Below, in pieces: positions 44,047 to 51,322 of a stretch of 57,577 bases of DNA. Position 1 is the first letter of the stretch. The number at the start of each line of letters is the position of its first letter. The DNA is from Blautia sp. (GTDB lineage: Bacteria; Bacillota; Clostridia; Lachnospirales; Lachnospiraceae): assembly GCA_022769545.1 (NCBI GenBank), contig JALEJS010000010.1, positions 1 through 57,577 of the forward strand, written 5' to 3'. Position numbers and translations under genes: made by a program. Below the pieces are notes generated by a model. The model worked only from the letters and a program-made list of their open reading frames with translations. It did no database searches and was not told the DNA's origin.

Positions 44047-44375
44047 TTTGCTGCCCTCTTGATCAGATCATTCAGCATCAGCGCCTTGTCAAAGTTTCCT
44101 TCCACCTTCAGTTTCTGAAGTGTAAACGCCAGCACCGGATCCAGTTTTCCTTCCATGAGGTCTGTAAATGTTTTTGCGGTAGCAGTGAACATGACATCAC
44201 GGTCATAATATTCATACGGCTCCACAAACAGCTCTCCGTTTTTTACCTCCACGTAAAAGATTCCGGATTCCTCTCCGATCACATTAAACTGGTATGCCAG
44301 ATGTTCCCTGATATCGCTGACATCGGCTCCCATGAATCTTGTTTTCACACTCGAAAAATATTCTGCATATGTCAC
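44043..44375 (-). CDS. SCP2-like lipid-binding protein
   Basis: A 110-residue SCP2 sterol-transfer fold: the beta sheet reads LAYQFNVIGEESGIFYVEVKNGELFVEPYEYYDRDVMFTATAKTFTDLMEG, ending in the helix LAFTLQKLKVEGNFDKALML. Such domains bind fatty acyl chains or other lipids. It starts with GTG, nine bases after GGAGG, and is the first gene of the unit. It may present the acyl substrate or carry the product. Confidence 0.85.
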   Translation of the reverse strand: MTYAEYFSSVKTRFMGADVSDIREHLAYQFNVIGEESGIFYVEVKNGELFVEPYEYYDRDVMFTATAKTFTDLMEGKLDPVLAFTLQKLKVEGNFDKALMLNDLIKRAAK

Positions 44376-44407
44376 AATCCATAACCTCCATACAATCAGT
44401 CGGCGTT

Positions 44408-44466
44408 TTGACCGACGGTCGACTTATTTCTTTAATACAATATCATCCTTTTCGACCGTCGGTCAA
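44408..44466. promoter_or_regulatory. Twin TetR operators between the divergent units
   Basis: TTGACCGACGGTCGA (44408-44422) and its exact reverse complement TCGACCGTCGGTCAA (44452-44466) each contain the palindrome GACCG-N-CGGTC. Their centres are 44 bp apart, about four helical turns. On the minus strand TTGACC of the second site is a -35 with TATTGT at 18 bp, giving a promoter for the SCP2-led operon. On the plus strand TTGACC of the first site pairs with TTTAAT at 17 bp. Each site thus covers a potential -35. Confidence 0.85.
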
Positions 44467-44524
44467 TATGCTTTACGCACAAACTTCCGGAAGCATTTTC
44501 TGCGTTCTATGTCAATATTCACTG

Positions 44525-44554
44525 TTGAACTCGAATTATTTCGTATGGTATACT
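44525..44554 (+). promoter_or_regulatory. Promoter of the tetR gene
   Basis: TTGAAC (44525-44530) and TATACT (44549-44554) are separated by 18 bp, with TG just before the -10. The start near 44561 gives a leader of about 30 bases. This promoter lies outside the twin operators, so the regulator may also be made constitutively. Confidence 0.65.
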
Positions 44555-44589
44555 AAAACATATCATTCCATACCGAAAGGTTCATTCAT

Positions 44590-45231
44590 ATGCCAAACTC
44601 TGAAAAATACGATAAAATCCTGGACGCGCTGCAGGAGCTTCTGGACAGACGAAGCATACAGTCGATTTCCGTCAGTGATATTGCAAAGCAGGCCGGAATC
44701 GGAAAAGGAAGCATATACTATTACTTCCCTTCCAAGGACGCCATTCTGGACGCGCTGGTTACCCGCAATTATGAAAAGCCAATACAAATCGCAAAAAATC
44801 TGGCCCGACAGACAGATGTGTCTCCGTTTACACGTATGGCCATGCTGTTCCAGGCCTGCCGGAACTCCTCGGCAGAGTTTCTGCGTCTTGGAAGCGCTTC
44901 TCCCGAGGAGCCCATCTACTCCCGTGCGTCTTCCGCAAACCCCCACGAGAGAGCCTATTTTCATCAGAAATACATCAGCCATCTGATTGCGGAGCTGAAA
45001 CCTGTACTCACCGAAATCATTCAGCAGGGAATCCAAAACGGTGAGATCCATTTCGACTACCCGGCAGCTCTTGCAGAGATAGTACTGATCATTCTTTCTG
45101 TCAAAATTGACAACACTCTGGTTCCTTCTTCCCCCGAAAACATTGAAGAAACCATCCGCGGCCTGATCTGTCTGCTGGAGAAAGGGACGGAGAATCCTCC
45201 GGGATCTCTGAATTTTCTCACCGCGTTCTGA
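44590..45231 (+). CDS. TetR-family transcriptional regulator
   Basis: A 213-residue regulator. The helix-turn-helix is SVSDIAKQAGIGKGSIYYYFPSKDAILDAL at about 27-57; the C-terminal ligand domain is helical and not assignable. It is divergent from the acyl-transfer operon, and the duplicated palindromes between them are the probable binding sites. TetR regulators in lipid pathways often sense acyl-CoA or a lipid product; that is inference here. GAAAGG precedes the ATG. Confidence 0.92.
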   Translation: MPNSEKYDKILDALQELLDRRSIQSISVSDIAKQAGIGKGSIYYYFPSKDAILDALVTRNYEKPIQIAKNLARQTDVSPFTRMAMLFQACRNSSAEFLRLGSASPEEPIYSRASSANPHERAYFHQKYISHLIAELKPVLTEIIQQGIQNGEIHFDYPAALAEIVLIILSVKIDNTLVPSSPENIEETIRGLICLLEKGTENPPGSLNFLTAF

Positions 45232-45271
45232 ACCAGACGAAAATGTCTGTTCGCAAAGACATCACCAATCA

Positions 45272-45317
45272 AAAAAGGAGAAGATATCCAGATAGATGGA
45301 TTTCCTCTCCTTTTTGC
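45272..45317. terminator. Bidirectional terminator after tetR
   Basis: AAAAAGGAGA (45272-45281) and TCTCCTTTTT (45306-45315) form a 10-bp stem, with an inner GATATCC/GGATTTC helix carrying one mismatch. A/T runs on both sides fit the convergent tetR and araC genes. Confidence 0.8.
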
Positions 45318-45372
45318 CGTTCCCTGATATTTCTTTTTTATTTTTTTATGATATTTTTGCACTGCCGGATTT

Positions 45373-46356
45373 TTACAGATGCACCTGTGGATTTTTTCTG
45401 TTTTTCAGACGAAAAGCCCTGGGCGTCATATGATACCGTTCTTTAAAAATCCGATGAAAGTAGCTGTTGTTTTCATATCCCACCGCAGCAATGATATCGC
45501 TCACCGGCAGATTGGTTTCACACATCAGCTCCACCGCTTTGTTCAGACGTTTTCTCTGAAGAAGTTCCTTGAAATTGTAGCCGGTGCTCTTTTTGATCAT
45601 CTTACTTAACACATGCATGGGGAGGTGGATTCTTTCACATAGCTCCGTAAGCGTAGCGGTTTTATATTTCTGCTCTATATAATCCAGTGTGGTCATGGTA
45701 ATCATATTTTCATACTGGTTGGGAAGACGCATCTCCACATACTGCACAGAATCGATGAGATACAGAAAAATAAGTCCCATGGTGGTCTGGTTGATCCGGT
45801 TCTGTTCTCCGTTTCCGGTCACCAGAGAATAGATGATATTCTCCAGAAGATTCTGGATCTGCAGCACCTCTGCCACCTTAAAATACAGGTATTCTCCTCG
45901 TTCCTCATCGCGCCTCAGAACATTTACAAGAAAATCTGCCAGCACATTGTTGCTTCCGGTCATGGAATAGGCAACATCAAAAAATTCCGGAAGGATCATA
46001 AAATTAATGGCAATATCCTTTTCCCCGGCCGGAAGAATTTCATGTCTGGTGAACTGATTGAGAAATAGAAGCTCCCCTTTCTGGACAACCACTTTTTTTC
46101 CGTCTATGATATTGGTAAGGGATCCCTCACAGACATAAAGTACTTCGATATAATTATGCCTGTGGGAAGGGAAATGCACAAAACGGGTATGGGTACGTAC
46201 AGCGATCAGCTTGTCCTCATCGAGCATCTTTCGGCTGTCCACGGTAAAATCCGTTCCCGAAGTATACAATTCTCTGTCCACCTGCGCCTCTCCGTTTAAG
46301 ATGCGCTGCTCTTCCTGTGTGATTTTGCGAAGCTGCTCCAGTAACTCTTTCTGCAT
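45373..46356 (-). CDS. AraC-family regulator with N-terminal cupin
   Basis: About 327 residues. Residues about 60-125 form a cupin-like ligand domain (HFPSHRHNYIEVLYVCEGSLTN and LLFLNQFTRHEILPAG). The C-terminal double helix-turn-helix is LTELCERIHLPMHVLSKMIKKSTGYNFKELLQ and VSDIIAAVGYENNSYFHRIFKERYHMTPRAFR. I prefer the ATG at 46356, six bases after GGAG; the ATG four codons earlier overlaps it. It starts about 45 bases after the DUF4340 gene on the same strand, so it may be the last gene of the Gld-like operon. Confidence 0.9.
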   Translation of the reverse strand: MQKELLEQLRKITQEEQRILNGEAQVDRELYTSGTDFTVDSRKMLDEDKLIAVRTHTRFVHFPSHRHNYIEVLYVCEGSLTNIIDGKKVVVQKGELLFLNQFTRHEILPAGEKDIAINFMILPEFFDVAYSMTGSNNVLADFLVNVLRRDEERGEYLYFKVAEVLQIQNLLENIIYSLVTGNGEQNRINQTTMGLIFLYLIDSVQYVEMRLPNQYENMITMTTLDYIEQKYKTATLTELCERIHLPMHVLSKMIKKSTGYNFKELLQRKRLNKAVELMCETNLPVSDIIAAVGYENNSYFHRIFKERYHMTPRAFRLKNRKNPQVHL

Positions 46357-46401
46357 CGTTTTCTCCATGCCCTCTCTTCTATGCTGCGTTCCGACAAAGG
46401 C

Positions 46402-47793
46402 TCACTCTGAAATACCGACCAGTTTTTCCAGATTTTTCAGCATCGTATTTACATAAAGCTTATTGGTATATGCGGCTTTTGTCCGGTTTTCATAAAGAAC
46501 CAGATAGAAATTCTGATCGTATTCATAATATTCGATCTCCTTCACGGATCCATCCGTGAGATGATAGCAGAGCTTCAGAGCCGGTTCTCCGTCCGCATCC
46601 GGAATCTCATTCAGACGTTCCTGCGCGGTCACACTCACACATGCATAATAAAAATCTGTAAACTGCTTTGTATCTGCACTCTGACCGTTTACCTGCCAGA
46701 TCGTATCTTCTAGGGAACTGCTGTCATCTTTACGATCCATACGATAGGTTTTTCCCGCGCAGGTTACTTCCAGACATTCCAGATCACCGATGGAGACAAA
46801 ACTGTATGACAGACTCCAGAAGGATTCCGGCTTACTTTCCACAAAATCTTCCAGATATTCCTGTCTGACCGTATGAACCTGCATGGAATCCCCTAATCTT
46901 ACATAATAATTGTCATTTTCGTCCTGATTTCCTACATAGAATACGAATTTCTCCATATCATCAGACCTGGCTTCCTTTTTTTCACAGGCCACAGTAATTA
47001 CCGCCACAGGATCTTCCAGTCCATACTGTGAAAAATCACTACAATAGTATTCCACATTTTCCGCCCAGCTAATATTAGACAGATTGTTCTGCATGGTGCC
47101 CACCAGATTCAAATTGGCACGCTGTGTATTTCCTTTTGCATCCGTCACCGTACAATTATCATCGCCCGGCATATCCAGCACATATGGATTTTCCTTTTGC
47201 ACATCAAAGACCCTCATCAGAGACGGATCCATTTCAGGAAATTCTTCGTACCAGGCAAAATCCTTTAAGCTTCCCGTAAAATGACTGTCCAGTGCCGCAT
47301 CCGTCATATACACGGTATCCGTGTCCAGACTAAAGTACAAATCATGATTGCTTTTGTTGCGTGTACCCACATACAAAACCGTCTCCTGTCCATCTTTTTC
47401 TGCAATATGAATGGTCTTTGCGTTTTTTCCCAGCCCGTATTCTTCCGGATCGTCTGCCTGCTCAAGAGTTCGTGTCACAGACAATGCGGTAAGATCACTC
47501 AGCATCCGCTCTATCTTAGACGGATCCATCCGGAAATTTTTATCCGACGGACAGACCCAATCCCCATCCTGATTTTCAAACAGGAGCTCTCCATCCGTTC
47601 CTTCAAAAGAAATCGTTCCGATCTGGTCGGGATCTATCGACAGCACGACCCTGCTCTGTTCCTGATTTCGTGTTTCCTCTGCCTGTTTCTCCTCCTGTAT
47701 CTGCAGATACCGGTCCACACCAAAATACCCGCCTGCAAAGATCAGGATCACAAGAAAGCCTGCCAGCAGGTTTTTCATTTTTTTCTGTGTCAT
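46402..47793 (-). CDS. DUF4340 membrane-anchored protein
   Basis: A 463-residue protein with an N-terminal membrane anchor (LLAGFLVILIFAGGYFGVDRYL) and two or more copies of an extracytoplasmic DUF4340 module (ISFEGTDGELLFENQDGDWVCPSDKNFRMDPSKIERMLSDLTALSV and AGKTYRMDRKDDSSSLEDTIWQVNGQSAD). DUF4340 genes regularly accompany GldF/GldG-like ABC systems. It begins 27 bases after the GldG-like gene. Biochemical function is unknown. Confidence 0.87.
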   Translation of the reverse strand: MTQKKMKNLLAGFLVILIFAGGYFGVDRYLQIQEEKQAEETRNQEQSRVVLSIDPDQIGTISFEGTDGELLFENQDGDWVCPSDKNFRMDPSKIERMLSDLTALSVTRTLEQADDPEEYGLGKNAKTIHIAEKDGQETVLYVGTRNKSNHDLYFSLDTDTVYMTDAALDSHFTGSLKDFAWYEEFPEMDPSLMRVFDVQKENPYVLDMPGDDNCTVTDAKGNTQRANLNLVGTMQNNLSNISWAENVEYYCSDFSQYGLEDPVAVITVACEKKEARSDDMEKFVFYVGNQDENDNYYVRLGDSMQVHTVRQEYLEDFVESKPESFWSLSYSFVSIGDLECLEVTCAGKTYRMDRKDDSSSLEDTIWQVNGQSADTKQFTDFYYACVSVTAQERLNEIPDADGEPALKLCYHLTDGSVKEIEYYEYDQNFYLVLYENRTKAAYTNKLYVNTMLKNLEKLVGISE

Positions 47794-47820
47794 ACGCCTT
47801 TCCTCCCGTATTTTCGCAGC

Positions 47821-49263
47821 TTAACCATTTCTCCGCTTCAGCCACTTTATCACACCAGCCAGAACAAACGCCAGAGGAAGCACAAACACGCAGATAACCG
47901 TCCAGAAATTTGCAGTAAAGCTGGTCATTGTCAGATAAGGTACCTGCAAAGTTTTTACCGGAACATCAACCGCTGCTTCATCATCCTTACACAGATAGGA
48001 CACGGTACTCCCGAAAAGCCGGGCATTTCCGCCGGAGACATTTTGATTATAATCCTCATCCAGAAGATAACCGGTACTGTAATATACAACCTCTGTGTCC
48101 ACTTCGTGGTCATTGTCAATATCTTCCTGAACCAGCATTCCCACATTAAAGGGGCCGTCAATGTCTTCCTCCTCTTTTTCAGAGGTTGTCATATTTTCCA
48201 CATCGGTCTTAGAATAGGAAGAAGCAGAGGAAACTAATAACGTCTGCATCCCGATGGAGCTTCGATAGGTATCTGTCGCGCGGATTCCCTGACTCATCGG
48301 CGCCAGAAGGAATGTATCGTCATATACGTCTTTCGTAACTTCCGAATAGCAGATGCCGGGAAAAATACAATACTGATAGGTCGTATAACAGTTCGTATCG
48401 CTTTCCAGAACAATTCCTTCTACTCTCTCCAGACCATAATCTGCCAGAATGGAATCAAAATTCGGCATTGTTTCCAAAGAAAATGTAGAATAAATCAACG
48501 CCTTTCCACCCTTTTCCAGATATCGGATGATCTCCTTTGTCTCTTCATCTGTGTAATCCTTCGCAGGAGAATTGATCAGAATAGCCGATGCATCTTCCGG
48601 TATGGCTTCTGCTGTGAGAAGGTTCAGTGTCTGCACGTCAATATTGTTTTTCTGAACCGCATCAAGGAAAGAATTCCCGAGAGTCCCCTCTCCGTTTCCG
48701 TTCAGGACATAGAGAACCGGAATATCTTCACTGGTCACATAGCCAATGGCACTGGTCACTCTCCCCTCACCGTCAAAGCCTTTATTCACATACCCGCCTG
48801 TCTGGGTACTGTATCCCGAGGCATACATATCCTGTGCTTTCACTACTTTGCTTATTTCATTTCCTGCCACGATCACACTGTTATTTTCCAGAGATTCTTC
48901 CGTATACGTTTTCGTAAATCCCGGATAAAGTGCCGGATCGATCTGTTCCACTTCGATGTGGGAGGATTCATCCTGGTATCGTCTCAGCAGTTTTTCAACG
49001 GTATCGTCTTCCTTACCGCCCTCACAAATGTAATACAGTGTCACATCCTCATCCAGTTCCTCCAGAAACTGCCTGGTGGTATCCGTCAGGGTATAAAGCT
49101 TTGCCGAACTGAAATCAATCTGTGTCATCTGCACCGGCAGACGGTTCACCAGAAAGTTCAGAAACAAAACTGCTGTGACCACGATCACCGTCATCAAAAT
49201 GCTGTAGGAGCCATGACTGAGTCTTTTTTTGTCTGTTATTTTCTTTGGTCTTTTCTCACTCAT
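47821..49263 (-). CDS. GldG-like ABC accessory membrane protein
   Basis: A 480-residue protein with a membrane helix near 24-42 and another at the C-terminus (TVICVFVLPLAFVLAGVIKWLKRR). The extracytoplasmic part matches the GldG/ABC-type uncharacterised domain: SSAKLYTLTDTTRQFLEELDEDVTLYYI and SAILINSPAKDYTDEETKEIIRYLEKGGKALIY. In Bacteroidota GldG works with GldA and GldF in gliding; in Firmicutes the same genes occur without gliding and the role is unknown. Confidence 0.85.
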   Translation of the reverse strand: MSEKRPKKITDKKRLSHGSYSILMTVIVVTAVLFLNFLVNRLPVQMTQIDFSSAKLYTLTDTTRQFLEELDEDVTLYYICEGGKEDDTVEKLLRRYQDESSHIEVEQIDPALYPGFTKTYTEESLENNSVIVAGNEISKVVKAQDMYASGYSTQTGGYVNKGFDGEGRVTSAIGYVTSEDIPVLYVLNGNGEGTLGNSFLDAVQKNNIDVQTLNLLTAEAIPEDASAILINSPAKDYTDEETKEIIRYLEKGGKALIYSTFSLETMPNFDSILADYGLERVEGIVLESDTNCYTTYQYCIFPGICYSEVTKDVYDDTFLLAPMSQGIRATDTYRSSIGMQTLLVSSASSYSKTDVENMTTSEKEEEDIDGPFNVGMLVQEDIDNDHEVDTEVVYYSTGYLLDEDYNQNVSGGNARLFGSTVSYLCKDDEAAVDVPVKTLQVPYLTMTSFTANFWTVICVFVLPLAFVLAGVIKWLKRRNG

Positions 49264-49276
49264 CTTTTCTTATCTC

Positions 49277-50140
49277 CTAACTCCATCTTCTTTTCGTTAT
49301 CACCTGAACTGCCAGAAACAACGCGATTCCTGCGACAGACAGGTAATATATAATCCCGGAGAAATCCAGAATTCCATCAAAAAAGCCGGTAAGTCTTCCA
49401 TTCATATAGAACACAGAAAGCACCTTCTGAAATGCACCTTCATAAATACGCCTGTCCATCAAAAACAGTCCGGCATTCAAAGCTTCCAGCAAAACCGCTG
49501 TCCCCGCCGTCACAAGCACATTTCGCAGAAGGTAATATACTACTGCCGCAAAGATCAGAATCACTGCCGTAAAGCACACGAACGAAGCCTTTGCCGTATT
49601 GGGCACCATTTTCGAAATCGTATTCATAAGGTAACATAATAACAGGACCCCAAAGCTCATAACAGCTGCAATTACCGGACTTTCCGTCAAAGACGACAGA
49701 AGCAGCCCGATTGCCATATTCGCACAGCCCAGCAGAAAAAATCCCAGAATAGACAAATAGGCATTCACAAGGTTCACTTCTCCGTTCTGTGCCATAATTA
49801 CCGGATACAGGCATACAATCGCCATCGGAACCGCGTAAACAGTAACCAGAGCCAGATATTTTCCCACCACAATATCCGTCACAGACAAAGGAAGTGTCAG
49901 AAGAAGCTGATCTGTCTTCTGCTTTTTTTCTTCTGCCATTACACGCATGGTAAGGATCGGCACAAATACCAGAAACACAAACTGGACGCTTTCCAGAACT
50001 CCCTCAAATCTGGGTGATGCCAGGTTCAGATTAATAAAAGAAAAATACAGTCCGATCACCGCCAGGATAAATGCTGCAAACACATACGCAATCATCGTGG
50101 TCCGGTAACTTCTGATTTCTTTTCTGTATACTCCAATCAT
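49277..50140 (-). CDS. GldF-like ABC-2 permease
   Basis: A 287-residue membrane protein with six predicted helices: MIGVYRKEIRSYRTTMIAYVF at the N-terminus and VLVPILTMR-type (VFLVFVPILTMRVMAEEKKQKTDQLLLTLPLSVTDIVVGKYLA) coupling segment, typical of ABC-2 permeases. It overlaps the ATPase gene by four bases and precedes the GldG-like gene by 13. The substrate is unknown. Confidence 0.9.
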   Translation of the reverse strand: MIGVYRKEIRSYRTTMIAYVFAAFILAVIGLYFSFINLNLASPRFEGVLESVQFVFLVFVPILTMRVMAEEKKQKTDQLLLTLPLSVTDIVVGKYLALVTVYAVPMAIVCLYPVIMAQNGEVNLVNAYLSILGFFLLGCANMAIGLLLSSLTESPVIAAVMSFGVLLLCYLMNTISKMVPNTAKASFVCFTAVILIFAAVVYYLLRNVLVTAGTAVLLEALNAGLFLMDRRIYEGAFQKVLSVFYMNGRLTGFFDGILDFSGIIYYLSVAGIALFLAVQVITKRRWS

Positions 50141-51129
50141 TTCTGCTTTCCTTCTTCCCTCATTTTTTCGTTTGAATGATTCTGGTCATTTTCCTCAGAT
50201 GCAGTCAGTTCCAGGAAAATCTCTTCCAGGGAAACCGTATTTCTATGCAGCTCCAGGATCGGACAGCCATATTTTGCAAATTGAAAAAACATTTCCCTGC
50301 GAACGTCCGTGTCTGCTTTCGTCTGAAAAGTCACATGAAGTGCGTCGGGATATTCTTCCAGGCGGCTGATTTCCACATATTCTGTCCCTTCCAGACCGCC
50401 AAGCACCTCTCTCACCAGACTTTCAGAAGCCTCTACCACCATTTCCAGCTTTGACGAGCCGCGGAACATTTTTTCCAGATTCCCGGTGTGATCAAAGGCA
50501 ACCCGCTTTCCTTTGTTGATGATCAGAACTTCCTCGCAGACCGCGCGTACCTCTGATAAAATATGGGAGCTTAATATTACCGTATGCTTTTTTCCGAGAC
50601 TCTTTATCAGATCGCGAATTTCTATGATCTGTTTCGGATCCAGACCTACCGTTGGCTCATCTAAAATCACGATCTGTGGATACCCCACCAACGCCTGCGC
50701 AATTCCCACACGCTGTTTATATCCTTTGGACAGATTCCTGATGAGACGGTTTTTCATATCCGTGAGCTTCACGGTCTCCATAATCTGGTCCAGCATCTCT
50801 TTTCTCTGTGCTGCCGGGATTTTTTTCAGTTCTGCTACCGTAATCAGGTATTCCATCACCGTCATATCCGGATACAACGGCGGAATCTCCGGAAGATAAC
50901 CGATACATTTTTTTGCCTCCTCCGGCTCTTCCAGAATATCGTGACCATTGATCCGTACCTCTCCCGAAGAAGAGGAGATATATCCTGTCATCATATTCAT
51001 AGTCGTGGACTTTCCCGCACCATTCGGTCCGAGAAAGCCATATATTTTCCCGCTTTCCAGCCGGAACGAGAGATCATCCACTGCAAAGTGATCTCCGTAT
51101 TGCTTGGTCAGATGTTTTACTTCAATCAA
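50137..51129 (-). CDS. ABC-2 type transporter ATPase (GldA-like)
   Basis: About 331 residues. Walker A is GFLGPNGAGKSTTMNMM, the signature is LSKGYKQRVGIAQAL, Walker B is IVILDEPTVGLDP, and the H-loop is ILSSHIL. I favour a TTG start at 51129 (read MIEVKHLTKQYGDH). It has AAGGAGG eight bases upstream, and the family normally starts there. An ATG at 51159 would coincide with the expected transcription start of the TATAAT at 51163-51168. It is the first gene of a four- or five-gene unit with the Gld-like and DUF4340 proteins. Confidence 0.92.
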   Translation of the reverse strand: MIEVKHLTKQYGDHFAVDDLSFRLESGKIYGFLGPNGAGKSTTMNMMTGYISSSSGEVRINGHDILEEPEEAKKCIGYLPEIPPLYPDMTVMEYLITVAELKKIPAAQRKEMLDQIMETVKLTDMKNRLIRNLSKGYKQRVGIAQALVGYPQIVILDEPTVGLDPKQIIEIRDLIKSLGKKHTVILSSHILSEVRAVCEEVLIINKGKRVAFDHTGNLEKMFRGSSKLEMVVEASESLVREVLGGLEGTEYVEISRLEEYPDALHVTFQTKADTDVRREMFFQFAKYGCPILELHRNTVSLEEIFLELTASEENDQNHSNEKMREEGKQK

Positions 51130-51162
51130 AACCTTTTCCTCCTTCATGCCGCATCTCATTTT

Positions 51163-51168
51163 ATTATA
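51163..51168 (-). promoter_or_regulatory. -10 element of the Gld-like operon
   Basis: A perfect TATAAT on the minus strand, about 35 bases before the preferred TTG start. No convincing -35 is found at 16-18 bp, so an activator may be needed or the call may be wrong. Confidence 0.45.
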
Positions 51169-51206
51169 ACGGAAAGATATGTATATTCTGTGAAATTGCC
51201 CGCAGA

Positions 51207-51275
51207 GCGTTTTTTAAATACACAGGCTTCTGTTTCCTGTATATTTAAAAAACGCCTGCCCTTTCGGACAGGCGT
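51207..51275 (-). terminator. Terminator plus long overlapping hairpin after the sugar-binding gene
   Basis: On the minus strand ACGCCTGTCC-GAAA-GGGCAGGCGT-type pairing (51252-51275) is followed by TTTTTT, a standard terminator. The same T run belongs to a second hairpin with 20-base arms, GCGTTTTTTAAATACACAGG (51207-51226) and CCTGTATATTTAAAAAACGC (51236-51255), with one mismatch. The two stems share bases and exclude each other. Confidence 0.8.
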
Positions 51276-51322
51276 ATATGGATTGTCTGAGCATTACATG
51301 TTCATGTTGACTTGGCTTCAAA

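Noticed and set aside
44408..44466. CRISPR or transposon inverted repeats
   Set aside because: Only two copies, each itself palindromic, placed over divergent promoters next to a tetR gene. Operators explain them better.
46402..51129. Gliding motility machinery
   Set aside because: Only GldA/F/G-like proteins are present. The other Gld and Spr components belong to Bacteroidota with an outer membrane.
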